Shown: one piece after another, positions 36,189 to 44,393 of the stretch
How the letters are laid out: every line of letters begins with the position of its first letter
Numbering within the stretch: position 1 is the first letter of the stretch
DNA from: Paenibacillus crassostreae
GTDB lineage: Bacteria; Bacillota; Bacilli; Paenibacillales; Paenibacillaceae
Reading direction: 5' to 3'
DNA length: 64,000 nucleotides
NCBI RefSeq assembly: GCF_001857945.1
Contig: NZ_CP017770.1
Coordinates: 2,604,001 to 2,668,000 of the forward strand
The notes under the pieces: generated by a model
Seen by the model: only the letters and a program-made list of their open reading frames with translations
Databases searched by the model: none
Told to the model about the DNA's origin: nothing
Position numbers and translations under genes: made by a program

Positions 36189-36241
36189 TTTTATAATTCT
36201 CAATATGCAAATAAAATTAAAGAAGACGAGGTGTGTAAAGA

Positions 36242-37480
36242 TTGGACAAGATCAAAGAAAAAGTAGCAGTCAATGCTGATATAGAAGCGAATCCGGTACA
36301 GGGTATCCCATCCGATTCAGCTCCCGTTTCTTCCATATCTCGATATGTGACACTATTGTTTGCAGTTGCCTGCGGGATATCTGTTGCCAACATCTATTTC
36401 GCTCAACCGTTACTTGACACTCTGTCAAGAGAGTTCGGTATTGATTATTCAACCATTGGCATTGTCATTACTATTACTCAGATTTTTTATGCATTGGGGC
36501 TGTTGTTGCTAGTGCCACTTGGGGACTTGCTGAATCAGCGTCGGCTGATCATCGGTCAGATGCTATTATCCGTGATAGCTCTATTAATAGTTGGCACTGC
36601 CTCCTCCAGCACGGTACTTTTTGCAGGCATGGCTGTGATAGGACTACTTGCCGTTGTGACACAGACGCTAGTGGCTTTTGCAGCGATGATGGCTGCCCCG
36701 GCTGAACGTGGGCGTGTACTCGGATTGGTAACAAGCGGAGTCGTGATCGGCATACTTCTTGCGAGATCCATTGCAGGAATATTAACGGATCTTGCTGGTT
36801 GGCGTTCAGTCTATCTGGTCTCTGCCGCGTTGATGCTTCTTATGGTTTGTGCATTATTTCGGGCGTTGCCAAATTTTGAGCGTGAGAAGGAACTGCTGTC
36901 CTATCCGCAGCTACTTAAGTCGTTGCTCTTGCTGTTCGCACAAGAACGGATATTGCGCATCCGGGCTACACTGTGTCTGCTGATTTTTACTTCCTTCAGT
37001 ATTCTGTGGACTTCACTAGTCCTACCTCTTAGCGCACCGCCGTTATCTCTTTCTCATACTGCAATTGGAGCTTTTGGTCTTGCGGGAGTGGCCGGAGCAT
37101 TAGCGGCAGCACGAGCGGGGCGGCTAGCCGATCGGGGTTTAGGACAGAGAACGACAGGCGTAGCATTGATCCTATTGTTGATATCATGGTTATTAATCGG
37201 CTATACCGAACACTCGCTTCTCGCATTGGTCGTTGGCATTGTCCTCCTTGACTTAGCGGTGCAAGCCGTGCATGTCACCAATCAAAGTATGATCCTAACT
37301 TTACGTCCTGAGGCGCGCAGTCGGCTCACCGCCGGTTACATGGTTTTCTACTCCATTGGCAGTGCTACTGGTTCAATTACTTCGACCTATATATACGCAT
37401 ATTTTGGCTGGAACGGGGTATGTTTGTTAGGTGCCTCTGTTAGCGCTTTAGCCCTTCTGTTTTGGGCGATGACCCGATGA
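36242..37480 (+). CDS. MFS transporter
   Basis: 412-aa transporter with twelve predicted helices. First helix from VTLLFAVACGISVANIYFAQ, then the motif A-like loop GDLLNQRRLIIGQ between helices 2 and 3. The lead segment is typical of DHA-type drug exporters. It starts with TTG preceded by GAGGTG. Divergent from the ester cyclase gene and probably under the neighbouring TetR, which suggests an inducible export or resistance module. Confidence 0.92.
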   Translation: MDKIKEKVAVNADIEANPVQGIPSDSAPVSSISRYVTLLFAVACGISVANIYFAQPLLDTLSREFGIDYSTIGIVITITQIFYALGLLLLVPLGDLLNQRRLIIGQMLLSVIALLIVGTASSSTVLFAGMAVIGLLAVVTQTLVAFAAMMAAPAERGRVLGLVTSGVVIGILLARSIAGILTDLAGWRSVYLVSAALMLLMVCALFRALPNFEREKELLSYPQLLKSLLLLFAQERILRIRATLCLLIFTSFSILWTSLVLPLSAPPLSLSHTAIGAFGLAGVAGALAAARAGRLADRGLGQRTTGVALILLLISWLLIGYTEHSLLALVVGIVLLDLAVQAVHVTNQSMILTLRPEARSRLTAGYMVFYSIGSATGSITSTYIYAYFGWNGVCLLGASVSALALLFWAMTR

Positions 37481-37737
37481 CTTACGGTTACCGCTTTAAA
37501 ATAAAACAATTATTCACTACTTGGTTTAATTGCTTTTGAATGAAGTCTATCTTAGAACGGTTCATTCTTTGGCCATGTGTAAATATTTAGAAAATAAACA
37601 GATATGATATAAATGAATACACAAGTGTTCATATTTAATGTCTAATGGAAGGAGGCGCTCCAATGCGCCCAAGCACTTTCTCCGCGAATGCATATCATAT
37701 GATGATTATGCCTACTCATTGAAAGGAGCGATCACAT

Positions 37738-38136
37738 ATGGGATTTTTTCCAGCGCCGGGAGCCGGCGGAGGATTTCCAGGTTTCCCGGGAGGACCTGGC
37801 GTGCCGGGAGGATCAGGAGGATCAGGAGGACCAGGGTTTCCAGGTGGATCTCCCGGACAATTTCCGGGGGGAGCACCGGGAGGCGTTCAAGCGCCGACGG
37901 CTCCTCCACCGCAATTTGTACCGCAAATGTCGGCTACCACATTTGCCATCGACCCCGGGGGGATCAGACACTGCCTGTTCCGCAACACATACATTTGGCT
38001 GAACAACGGCGAGCAATTCTGGTTTTTCCCGGTATTCGTCGGGCGTAATTCTATTGCAGGGTTCAGATGGTTCGGTTTCTTCTGGGCGTACTTCGGCATT
38101 GATTTGAATCGGATTCGCTCGTTCACCTGCTTCTAA
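37738..38136 (+). CDS. Collagen-like Gly/Pro-rich small protein
   Basis: 132-aa product with a Gly-Pro-rich first half (GFPGFPGGPGVPGG and GGSGGSGGPGFPGG, loose G-X-Y pattern) and a conserved-looking aromatic C-terminal domain with CLFRNTYIWLNNGEQFWF, VFVGRNSIAGFRWFGFFWAY and a terminal C-F. Such small proteins occur in Bacillales, often as spore- or surface-associated proteins of unknown role. It has no signal peptide. The ATG has GGAG upstream and a terminator follows the stop. Confidence 0.8.
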   Translation: MGFFPAPGAGGGFPGFPGGPGVPGGSGGSGGPGFPGGSPGQFPGGAPGGVQAPTAPPPQFVPQMSATTFAIDPGGIRHCLFRNTYIWLNNGEQFWFFPVFVGRNSIAGFRWFGFFWAYFGIDLNRIRSFTCF

Positions 38137-38149
38137 GGCAGACAGAGAA

Positions 38150-38181
38150 AGAGAATAGCCTGCTGGCTGTTCTCTTTGTTA
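38150..38181 (+). terminator. Terminator after the collagen-like gene
   Basis: AGAGAATAGCC-TGCT-GGCTGTTCTCT then TTGTT. Confidence 0.85.
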
Positions 38182-38315
38182 TGCGACTTTTTGTGTTGGC
38201 CGCACGTCACGAAAGATCAACGATTATAGACCGTGTTAATGCAGGAATGAAAAAAGAGTTGAAAACGGTTACTGGAATGGCCCTTCAACTCCGCTCAGCC
38301 GCTACAGTCGTAAGG

Positions 38316-39173
38316 TTAAAAAATACGTTGTAAAAATTCGTGCTCGTAAATCATATTAATCCTTTCCAAAACGTTCCGCGCTTGATCTTTAAATTTTATT
38401 TCCGTAACCTGACCTTTCAGTAAAAATACGCCGGTCTCATTACGGTATTCCCCGAGAGCACCCTCATACAGCTTGCCCGCGCCATGGGTAGGAGGTGAGA
38501 AAAATAACTTCATCAACGGTTTAACAAATATGGGCAGTCCAGATTTTTTCCCTTTTCTTAACGTATTATTGCTACCCGGGTCAACACTGCGGATCTTGAT
38601 GTCGTCCTTGGCAAGTTGCGACGCGATGGCCTGAGTCCACAGCGATAGCGCTAGCTTTGAAGTGGCGTAAGGACCAAGCAATTTGCGGAAGGTTTTGGGT
38701 TGCTCTAGAATTTCAATATTAAACTCTTTCGTAAATTTTAGCGCTGAAGATGAGGTATTGATCACCGTTTTTAAGCGACCACTTATTATGAGTTCCTTCA
38801 ATTCCATGAGAATGATATACGGAACGACCGTCAATAGCTCATAATGCTTTTCGCGTCCTTGTTTCGAATAGCTTAGCTCAGAAAAGGACCCGCCGGCGTT
38901 GTTGAACAAAATATCGATCCGCTGTTCCTTTTCTTTTATCTCTTCCAAAGGCCGTCTCAGGCTGGCATAATCGGTAAGATCAGCCGTTTTATAAATTCGA
39001 AGCCACCCACTCTTGACGGCTTCTTGGATTCTCAAATCGTCCGTCGGAAAGTCGGAACGGTTCAAAGCAATCACCTGCCAGTCCTCCGACAGCAATTTGC
39101 GGGTTAATTCCAACCCAATCCCAGCGCTTGCGCCCGTAATCAATGCTATATTTTCACGTTGGTTCTTGTTCAA
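38316..39173 (-). CDS. SDR family oxidoreductase
   Basis: 286-aa NAD(P)-dependent short-chain dehydrogenase. Cofactor motif TGASAGIG near the start, NNAGGSFSE, catalytic Ser in INTSSSALK, and the YATSK pair (Tyr, Lys). I chose the TTG at 39173 because AGGAGGAG lies 8 bases upstream; the ATG at 39215 has no ribosome site and would fall in the promoter. The upstream MerR-type promoter with a perfect dyad indicates control by the divergent MerR protein. Confidence 0.9.
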   Translation of the reverse strand: MNKNQRENIALITGASAGIGLELTRKLLSEDWQVIALNRSDFPTDDLRIQEAVKSGWLRIYKTADLTDYASLRRPLEEIKEKEQRIDILFNNAGGSFSELSYSKQGREKHYELLTVVPYIILMELKELIISGRLKTVINTSSSALKFTKEFNIEILEQPKTFRKLLGPYATSKLALSLWTQAIASQLAKDDIKIRSVDPGSNNTLRKGKKSGLPIFVKPLMKLFFSPPTHGAGKLYEGALGEYRNETGVFLLKGQVTEIKFKDQARNVLERINMIYEHEFLQRIF

Positions 39174-39215
39174 AGTACGTCTCCTCCTAATATTGGCATA
39201 TACCTGATAGCGCAT

Positions 39216-39246
39216 ATTCTATAACTTGGAGTCGACTCCAAGTCAA
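39216..39246 (-). promoter_or_regulatory. MerR-type promoter with perfect palindrome (SDR gene)
   Basis: Minus strand: TTGACT, 19-base spacer, TAGAAT. The 20-base dyad ACTTGGAGTCGACTCCAAGT (39224-39243) fills the spacer. The long 19-base spacer with a central dyad is the hallmark of MerR-activated promoters. Confidence 0.85.
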
Positions 39247-39261
39247 GGGTCGAAAAAAGTT

Positions 39262-39373
39262 TTGTTCAAATATAAGAAAATATGAGTTTCACTGGATACT
39301 CTATTCCTTATATTTCCCCTGGAACGGGTGCCGTCTTTGAAGAAAGGACGGCATTGCCGGTTCTACTTGTAAG
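39262..39373. repeat. Palindromic repeat element, copy 2
   Basis: Counterpart of 6234-6407 without the nested insert. Outer palindrome AAATATAAG ... CTTATATTT, then the hairpin GCCGTC-TTTGAAGAAA-GGACGGC, then TTCTACTTGTA. It sits between the two divergent MerR-type promoters. Confidence 0.6.
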
Positions 39374-39383
39374 GATAAGAGAC

Positions 39384-39414
39384 TTGACTTGGAGCCAGTA
39401 CCAAGATGTATAAT
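39384..39414 (+). promoter_or_regulatory. MerR-type promoter (regulator's own gene)
   Basis: TTGACT, 19-base spacer containing TTGGAGCCAGTACCAA, TATAAT. The spacer dyad is a degenerate version of the dyad in front of the SDR gene, so the regulator probably controls itself. Confidence 0.8.
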
Positions 39415-39446
39415 GCACAAAAAAACAATTTCCGGGAGGGAACAGG

Positions 39447-39953
39447 ATGAAGGAAGAGCAAACTTTTACGATAAAGCAAACCGCTGTGCAAACCGGAATT
39501 TCCGAGGATACGATCCGTTATTACGAAAAAATCGCGCTGCTGCCCCGTGCTGACCGGAAGGATAACGGGCATCGCGTCTACCGGCAGGAGAACATCAATA
39601 CGATTCTGCTGATATCTTGCCTGAAAAAAACGGGAATGCCGCTAGAGGAAATTCGGCCTTTTTTGGCGGTTTCCGCCGATGCCGATCCCGCGGAATATCC
39701 CGAACTGGTGGAACACTTAAGGAGCCACCGGGAAGATATCGTCAGCCAAATAGCCTCGTTGCAGCAGGTCGTCGATTTTATTGACATGAAGTTGGAGGAG
39801 GGGAGATACCGACGGGATTGCTCGGATGAAAGTCAGGTCGGTGTGTCAGAGAAAATGATGGAAGAACCGAAACAAAAATCTGTCTCAACCGTTGAGATGA
39901 GTTATTTTTCCGTATCGGCCAAAGCGGGCAAGTTATCGTCTTCCGCAAGATAA
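39447..39953 (+). CDS. MerR family transcriptional regulator
   Basis: 168-aa regulator. Winged helix-turn-helix: FTIKQTAVQTGISEDTIRYY then EKIALLPRADR, followed by a dimerisation helix (residues 80-120). The last 45 residues do not look like a usual MerR ending and may be a read-through of a damaged C-terminus. No metal-binding Cys pattern is visible. Divergent from the SDR gene; the two 19-base-spacer promoters suggest it activates both. The ATG has GGGAGGGAACAGG upstream. Confidence 0.88.
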   Translation: MKEEQTFTIKQTAVQTGISEDTIRYYEKIALLPRADRKDNGHRVYRQENINTILLISCLKKTGMPLEEIRPFLAVSADADPAEYPELVEHLRSHREDIVSQIASLQQVVDFIDMKLEEGRYRRDCSDESQVGVSEKMMEEPKQKSVSTVEMSYFSVSAKAGKLSSSAR

Positions 39954-40081
39954 GCTCGTAATAACAAGGGGGAGTACAGCAAGGCTGATCACTTTCGGTT
40001 GGATTCAACAACTAATGAAAGATCAAGGACTTCAGGAAAGTATTTAAAATTTACCAGTCTAATAGTGTATTGTTTAGAAGA

Positions 40082-40113
40082 TTAAGAGGCACCCATTAAT
40101 GGGTGCCTCTTAA
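40082..40113. terminator. Perfect 32-base palindrome, bidirectional terminator
   Basis: TTAAGAGGCACCCATT / AATGGGTGCCTCTTAA; runs of T on both sides are short. It leads directly into repeat copy F. Confidence 0.8.
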
Positions 40114-40169
40114 TTTAGCCGTTATAGTGTATAAGGTGAACCGTACCACAAGTAGGGCGAAATTTTTGT
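40114..40169 (+). repeat. Dispersed palindromic repeat, copy F
   Basis: TTTAGCCGTTATAGTGTATA, AGGTGAACCGTACCACAAGT, AGGGCGAAATTTTTGTG. Confidence 0.75.
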
Positions 40170-40433
40170 GTAAATGCATTTTTTGAGAAAATATCGTATT
40201 TATATAGCATGTAAAATTATTGTATCTAAGACGAAGCTGTCGGCACAAAGGTGGCTTTTTCCCGTATATGGAGGTTTTCAGCCGATCCTTGTCACAGTCA
40301 TATGAAACTGCTAACGGCAGCGAATGTCGTCATGGCCTAAACAATTTTACCAAATAAAGGTCCTTGAATATTGATAAGCATTCATTATATTATATTCATA
40401 TCGAAAAACTAGGGATTAAAGGAGGGACAGGTT
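40170..40433. other. No gene recognised
   Basis: Spacer before the thiosulfate transporter gene. Short imperfect hairpins only. The AAAGGAGGG ribosome site of the next gene is at its right end. Confidence 0.45.
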
Positions 40434-41475
40434 TTGTTACAAATGATTATTACAGGTATTATCTGTGGTGCCTTACTCGGATTTGTGATGCAACGCGGTC
40501 GTTTCTGCTTAACTGGTGGGTTCCGAGATATGTATATAGCGAAAGACAATCGCATATTTTATGCCCTTCTTATTGCAATTGCTGTGCAGAGTGTTGGTGT
40601 ATTTGCTCTAATCGGTGCTGGTGTATTTGAATATTCGGCAAGTCAATTGCCATTATTTTCAGTCGTTATTGGTGCTTTTATTTTCGGAATTGGAATTATT
40701 TTATCAGGCGGCTGTGCGACTGGAACTTGGTATCGTGCAGGTGAAGGGTTAATCGGAAGCTGGATCGCGTTAGCCATGTATATGTTAATGGCAGCTATAA
40801 TGAAATCAGGTCCATTAGCTAGTTTTACAACAGCAGTGCGTGAGCCAGTCGTTGGAACAGATTCCATAGCGGATACATTCGGCATTAACGTTTGGTTTTT
40901 AGTGATTCCATTTGTTGCTCTAGTGGCGTTTATTATTTACCGTGAGCTGAAAAAGCCAAAAGTGAAAATTCCACAATTAAAGTCAAAGAAAACAGGTTTA
41001 GCGCATATTTTATTTGAAAAACGTTGGAACCCATTTGTTACAGCAGTTCTAATCGGGTTGATTGCAACATTAGCTTGGCCGTATATTTGGATTAGGCATT
41101 ACAACACCATCGGCGAACATTTTACAATACTTAGTATCAGGGAATATTGATTTCCTCAATTGGGGTGTATTTTTAGTACTTGGTATTTTCTTAGGTTCAT
41201 TATTTGGTGCAAAAATGAGCGGCGAATTCCGCATACGTATACCTGATGCGAAAACGTGCGTACGTAGTGCATCAGGTGGTATATTAATGGGCTTCGGTGC
41301 CAGCTTAGCAGGCGGATGCTCAATCGGTAATGGATTAGTTATGACTGCGATGATGACATGGTCAGGGTGGATCGCATTATTGTTTATGATTTTGGGTACT
41401 TGGACAGCATCTTACTTTGTGTTTGTTCGTCCAGCAAAACAACGCGCAGCAACGTCAATAGCTGTAAATGCATAA
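40434..41475 (+). pseudogene. tsuA: Thiosulfate transporter TsuA (YeeE/YedE family), frameshifted
   Basis: Membrane protein that imports thiosulfate together with TsuB. The first frame (40434-41150) holds LGFVMQRGRFCLTGGFRD and the Cys motif SGGCATGTWYRAGEG; the second (from about 41094, stop at 41475) continues with ITTPSANILQYLVSG, then GEFRIRIPDAKT and LAGGCSIGNGLV. The frames meet at about 41094, where the segment expected between WP and GITTPS is missing: a small deletion plus frameshift. Starts with TTG after GGAGGG. G+C is low compared with neighbours, suggesting transfer. Confidence 0.82.
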
Positions 41476-41490
41476 AAAGGAGATTTTATC

Positions 41491-41715
41491 ATGAAAAAGA
41501 CATTAGAAGTGTTGGGCATGGTATGCCCATTTCCATTAATCGAAGCAAAAGAAGCAATGAAACTATTAAACTCGGGTGATGAGTTAGAAGTACAATTCGA
41601 TTGCACACAAGGTACAGAATCAATTCCTCGCTGGGCAGCTGAAGAAGGTCACGAAGTAGTTACGTATGAACAATTAGGTGAAGCTTCTTGGACGATTACA
41701 GTAAAGAAAAAATAA
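41491..41715 (+). CDS. tsuB: TsuB, TusA-family sulfur carrier for thiosulfate uptake
   Basis: 74-aa TusA-like protein with the reactive Cys in MVCPFPLIEAKEAM (CPxP motif) and the two-layer fold pattern. With TsuA it mediates thiosulfate uptake: the Cys accepts the sulfur on the cytoplasmic side. It follows tsuA with AAAGGAG upstream and is intact although tsuA is broken. The terminator follows directly. Confidence 0.9.
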   Translation: MKKTLEVLGMVCPFPLIEAKEAMKLLNSGDELEVQFDCTQGTESIPRWAAEEGHEVVTYEQLGEASWTITVKKK

Positions 41716-41724
41716 TGTTCATCA

Positions 41725-41756
41725 CTCACCCGTAGAAATGCGGGTGAGTTTTTTAT
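41725..41756 (+). terminator. Terminator after tsuB
   Basis: CTCACCCG-TAGAAATG-CGGGTGAG then TTTTTT. Confidence 0.9.
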
Positions 41757-41757
41757 A

Positions 41758-42299
41758 TTGGGCTTCCCGAGAATGGGCATAACGGAGGAGGGGCAGAAGG
41801 CCAAGGATTTTACACATATGAATGCTTTGGGAGAAACGGTTAACCTTTATGATGAACTGTCCAAAGGACCTGTTATCCTGACTTTCTACCGGTGCGGATG
41901 GTGCCCGTTTTGCAACACTCAACTTAAGGCATATCAGAAGCTGCTGCCGGAAATCGAAGCCCTTGGGGGCAGTTGATCGCGGTCAGCCCGCAAAGCCCGG
42001 ACAATACGCTTTCCCAACGGGAGAAAGAAGAACTGACTTTCCAAGTGCTTAGCGACACAAACGGTCTCGTGGCCGCTTTCTATAACATCCTTTATGACGT
42101 TCCAGTTTACATCCAAGACATTATGAAACCAATCGGCATGGATCTAATGGAATACAACGCGACGAACCGCGGGATACTGCCGATTCCTTCCACCTTTATG
42201 ATCGACGAATCCGGCATTATCCGTTCGGCCTACGTGAATCCGGACTTTATGCAGCGCTTCGATCCGATGAATATTCTGCATGAATTGAGAAAGCTGTAA
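41758..42299 (+). pseudogene. Peroxiredoxin-like (AhpC/TSA) protein, truncated and frameshifted
   Basis: Thioredoxin-fold peroxidase remnant. The first part (to 41976) has VILTFYRCGWCPFCNTQL with a CxxC motif; the second part (from about 41966) reads LIAVSPQSPDNTLSQREKEE and ends ILHELRKL. One missing base near 41970 breaks the frame (GALGG/QLIAV joint). The N-terminal region usual in this family (about 40-50 residues) is absent: the gene abuts the tsuB terminator. Family members reduce peroxides; this copy is probably dead unless the frameshift is an error. Confidence 0.82.
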
Positions 42300-42351
42300 T
42301 TATTGATTGTTCTGAATGGCGGAGCAGCCGTATGTACGGCGATTAGGTAGA

Positions 42352-42398
42352 ATTTCATTATAGTTGATACACCGAACCGTACCATAAGTAGGGCAAAA
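42352..42398 (+). repeat. Dispersed palindromic repeat, copy G
   Basis: ATTTCATTATAGTTGATACA, CCGAACCGTACCATAAGTAG, GGCAAAA. Confidence 0.7.
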
Positions 42399-42485
42399 GT
42401 AGTTACAAACCTAGTTGCATCTGTCGCTATGCTGACTTAAGTGAAGAATGATTAAATGACGATTTTTATAATCTGTTTCATCTCT

Positions 42486-42514
42486 GGGGATTTCCTGTTT
42501 AGCAGGAAATCCCC
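42486..42514. terminator. Strong hairpin, probable terminator
   Basis: GGGGATTTCCTG-TTTAG-CAGGAAATCCCC, then TTCTGT. It lies between the peroxiredoxin remnant and the convergent SDR gene and could serve both. Confidence 0.75.
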
Positions 42515-42624
42515 TTCTGTCGTGTTGTTAGCAGAAGGGGTTACGCTTAAAAAATGTGTTCCGACCGATTATATATATGTTTTATTTGTTTGAACAGCAG
42601 AAATGTGGGCTATAGATTAACCCC

Positions 42625-43380
42625 TCAGTTCCGCGCCATCGCATTCGAAAGTACATCAGGAAAGTATTTCCCTGCAAAGCGCAAAAATTTGGAGAAGCCC
42701 GGAACGACCCTCTTTTTATTTTGCTCTATCCCTCGGATCCCATGCTTTACGAGCGTATCCAGGGTCATATTGGGAATACCACCGCCGCTTTGCTTGTCAG
42801 GTGCAAGATTGGTTTCCGCAACGAGGGGTGGTACAAGTTCCATAACGTGAATATTTTTTTTCGATTTCTTGAGTTGGACTCGCAGCGCATCGGTAAACAT
42901 ATGCACTCCCGCCTTTGTAGCGGAATAAACAGGATGAACAGGTGAAGTAACGTAGGAAAGACCGGAGCTTACGGTTACGATCATGGCTTCGTTTTGTTGG
43001 GCCAATTGTGGGAGTAGCGCTTCCGTCATCCAAATGGTCCCGGTTAAGTTCGTTTCAACCTCTGCGGTAGTCCGCTCCAAGTCGAGGTTTTCATCCATTA
43101 ATTCGAATGCGCGCATAATACCTGCCGAGTTGAATAGGATTGAGACTTCTGGATAGCGGTCACGAATGAATGCGGCCATTTCGCGAACCGAGTTTGCATT
43201 GGAGACGTCGCCTTGCAGCCCAATGAGCCCTTTATGTTTGTTCGTCACTTGATCGAGGGTTGCTTGATTCCGTCCGATAACGATGACCTTACTACCGCGA
43301 TTTAACAATTCCAATGCGAATGCAAGACCGATGCCCGATGTGCCGCCTGTAACGACGATTGTACGATTTGAAAGCTTCAT
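42625..43380 (-). CDS. SDR family oxidoreductase
   Basis: 251-aa short-chain dehydrogenase: cofactor loop TGGTSGIG at 11-18, LFNSAG, catalytic Ser in VTVSSGLSY, and YSATK (Tyr, Lys). It resembles the DltE-like or YdfG-like classical SDRs. AAGGAGAG precedes the ATG. Divergent from a TetR gene with two 26-base inverted repeats in between, so it is probably induced by the ligand of that regulator. Confidence 0.92.
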   Translation of the reverse strand: MKLSNRTIVVTGGTSGIGLAFALELLNRGSKVIVIGRNQATLDQVTNKHKGLIGLQGDVSNANSVREMAAFIRDRYPEVSILFNSAGIMRAFELMDENLDLERTTAEVETNLTGTIWMTEALLPQLAQQNEAMIVTVSSGLSYVTSPVHPVYSATKAGVHMFTDALRVQLKKSKKNIHVMELVPPLVAETNLAPDKQSGGGIPNMTLDTLVKHGIRGIEQNKKRVVPGFSKFLRFAGKYFPDVLSNAMARN

Positions 43381-43398
43381 AAACGACTCTCCTTTTTG

Positions 43399-43424
43399 AG
43401 TTACGAATTTTGATTTTTGTAACT
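43399..43424. promoter_or_regulatory. TetR operator candidate, distal
   Basis: AGTTAC ... GTAACT, 26 bases end to end, 19 bases upstream of the SDR start. Confidence 0.6.
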
Positions 43425-43437
43425 TGTGAACGGCCTA

Positions 43438-43498
43438 AGCATACAATGGAGAGTTACAAAAGTCAACAGTTGTAACTTACAATGTCAATCTATATAAT
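43438..43498. promoter_or_regulatory. Divergent overlapping promoters with operator
   Basis: + strand: TTGTAA (43470-43475), 17-base spacer, TATAAT (43493-43498). Minus strand: TTGACT (43466-43461), 17-base spacer, TATGCT (43443-43438). The inverted repeat AGTTACAA ... TTGTAACT (43452-43477) overlaps both -35 boxes, so one bound repressor could block both genes. The TetR mRNA would start almost at its ATG. Confidence 0.7.
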
Positions 43499-43504
43499 AA
43501 AACC

Positions 43505-44053
43505 ATGAAAACTTTAAGCAGAGAACTAATATTGGAAACCGCACATCGAATGGTTGTTGAACACGGGATGGAGAAAGTCAATCTGTCAAAAGTCGGTTCT
43601 GAATTGGGGACGACACACGCTGCGATCTACAAGTATTTTTCCGGTAAGGAAGAGTTATGGACCGAGCTTTCCTTGTCTTGGCTGGACCATGAACTGGCGC
43701 GGCTTTTTCCATTTGACACGGACAAGTACTCGTCTAAGAAGGAGATCGTGCACGAATGGCTATGGGTATTAAGTCAATCGAAATACGAAGCTTATGAGAG
43801 CAAGCTTGAAATGTTTAAGCTGTATACTGCCTATATTGATCGAAATCCGGCGGCACTCACTCGGCACATCGGCGATTTGGTGGGCAGCTTAAAGGAAGCG
43901 AGCGGCATTGAGGACATTGGGCGGCTGTCTGCTATTTTACTAGCTTTTTCTTATTTTTCCGCGCCAGCTTATGCAGACAACTGGAAGTATATGGATTTTA
44001 AATCGGAGTTCGAAGCAGTATGGAAGCTGATCGAAGCGGGAATTGAGGGTTAG
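43505..44053 (+). CDS. TetR family transcriptional regulator (probably leaderless)
   Basis: 182-aa regulator, helix-turn-helix VEHGMEKVNLSKVGSELGTT and HAAIYKYFSGKEELW, then the ligand-binding helices. The ATG is only six bases after a TATAAT box and has no ribosome site, which indicates a leaderless or near-leaderless mRNA. It probably represses itself and the divergent SDR gene. Confidence 0.9.
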   Translation: MKTLSRELILETAHRMVVEHGMEKVNLSKVGSELGTTHAAIYKYFSGKEELWTELSLSWLDHELARLFPFDTDKYSSKKEIVHEWLWVLSQSKYEAYESKLEMFKLYTAYIDRNPAALTRHIGDLVGSLKEASGIEDIGRLSAILLAFSYFSAPAYADNWKYMDFKSEFEAVWKLIEAGIEG

Positions 44054-44089
44054 TCGTACGAATTAGTGGGGTACAGCGAAGGTAAAGGG

Positions 44090-44131
44090 TGTTTGCTGAT
44101 ATGATTCCCTCATGGCAAACAGGTTTTATTA
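44090..44131 (+). terminator. Terminator-like hairpin after the TetR gene
   Basis: TGTTTGC, 18-base loop, GCAAACA, then GGTTTTATT. Confidence 0.55.
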
Positions 44132-44252
44132 TTTGATCTATCTACCAAATGGGAGCATACCACCTGCCGCATGGGTCTAGGATGGGGATGAGGCATCTAT
44201 GACTGGTGGATCATGTATTTTCCACAAGCTGAGACGAACGAAAGAGAAATAA

Positions 44253-44305
44253 ATTTCGCCGTTAGAACGATTCGGAGAACCTTATCATAAGTAGGGGCAA
44301 GTTAC
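44253..44305 (+). repeat. Dispersed palindromic repeat, copy H
   Basis: ATTTCGCCGTTAGAACGATT, CGGAGAACCTTATCATAAGT, AGGGGCAAGTTA. The DNA between 44131 and here has no recognised gene. Confidence 0.7.
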
Positions 44306-44393
44306 TCTTAGGTAACCCAGCAAAACTGTGCAAGAGTTGTCGGATGGATACCGACGAAACTTGCTATATTGTTAGTGAAGGGAGGTCATTCGA

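Noticed and set aside
40170..40433. Riboswitch before the thiosulfate transporter gene
   Set aside because: Spacer length would allow one, but I could not find the conserved core of a SAM or other sulfur-related riboswitch.
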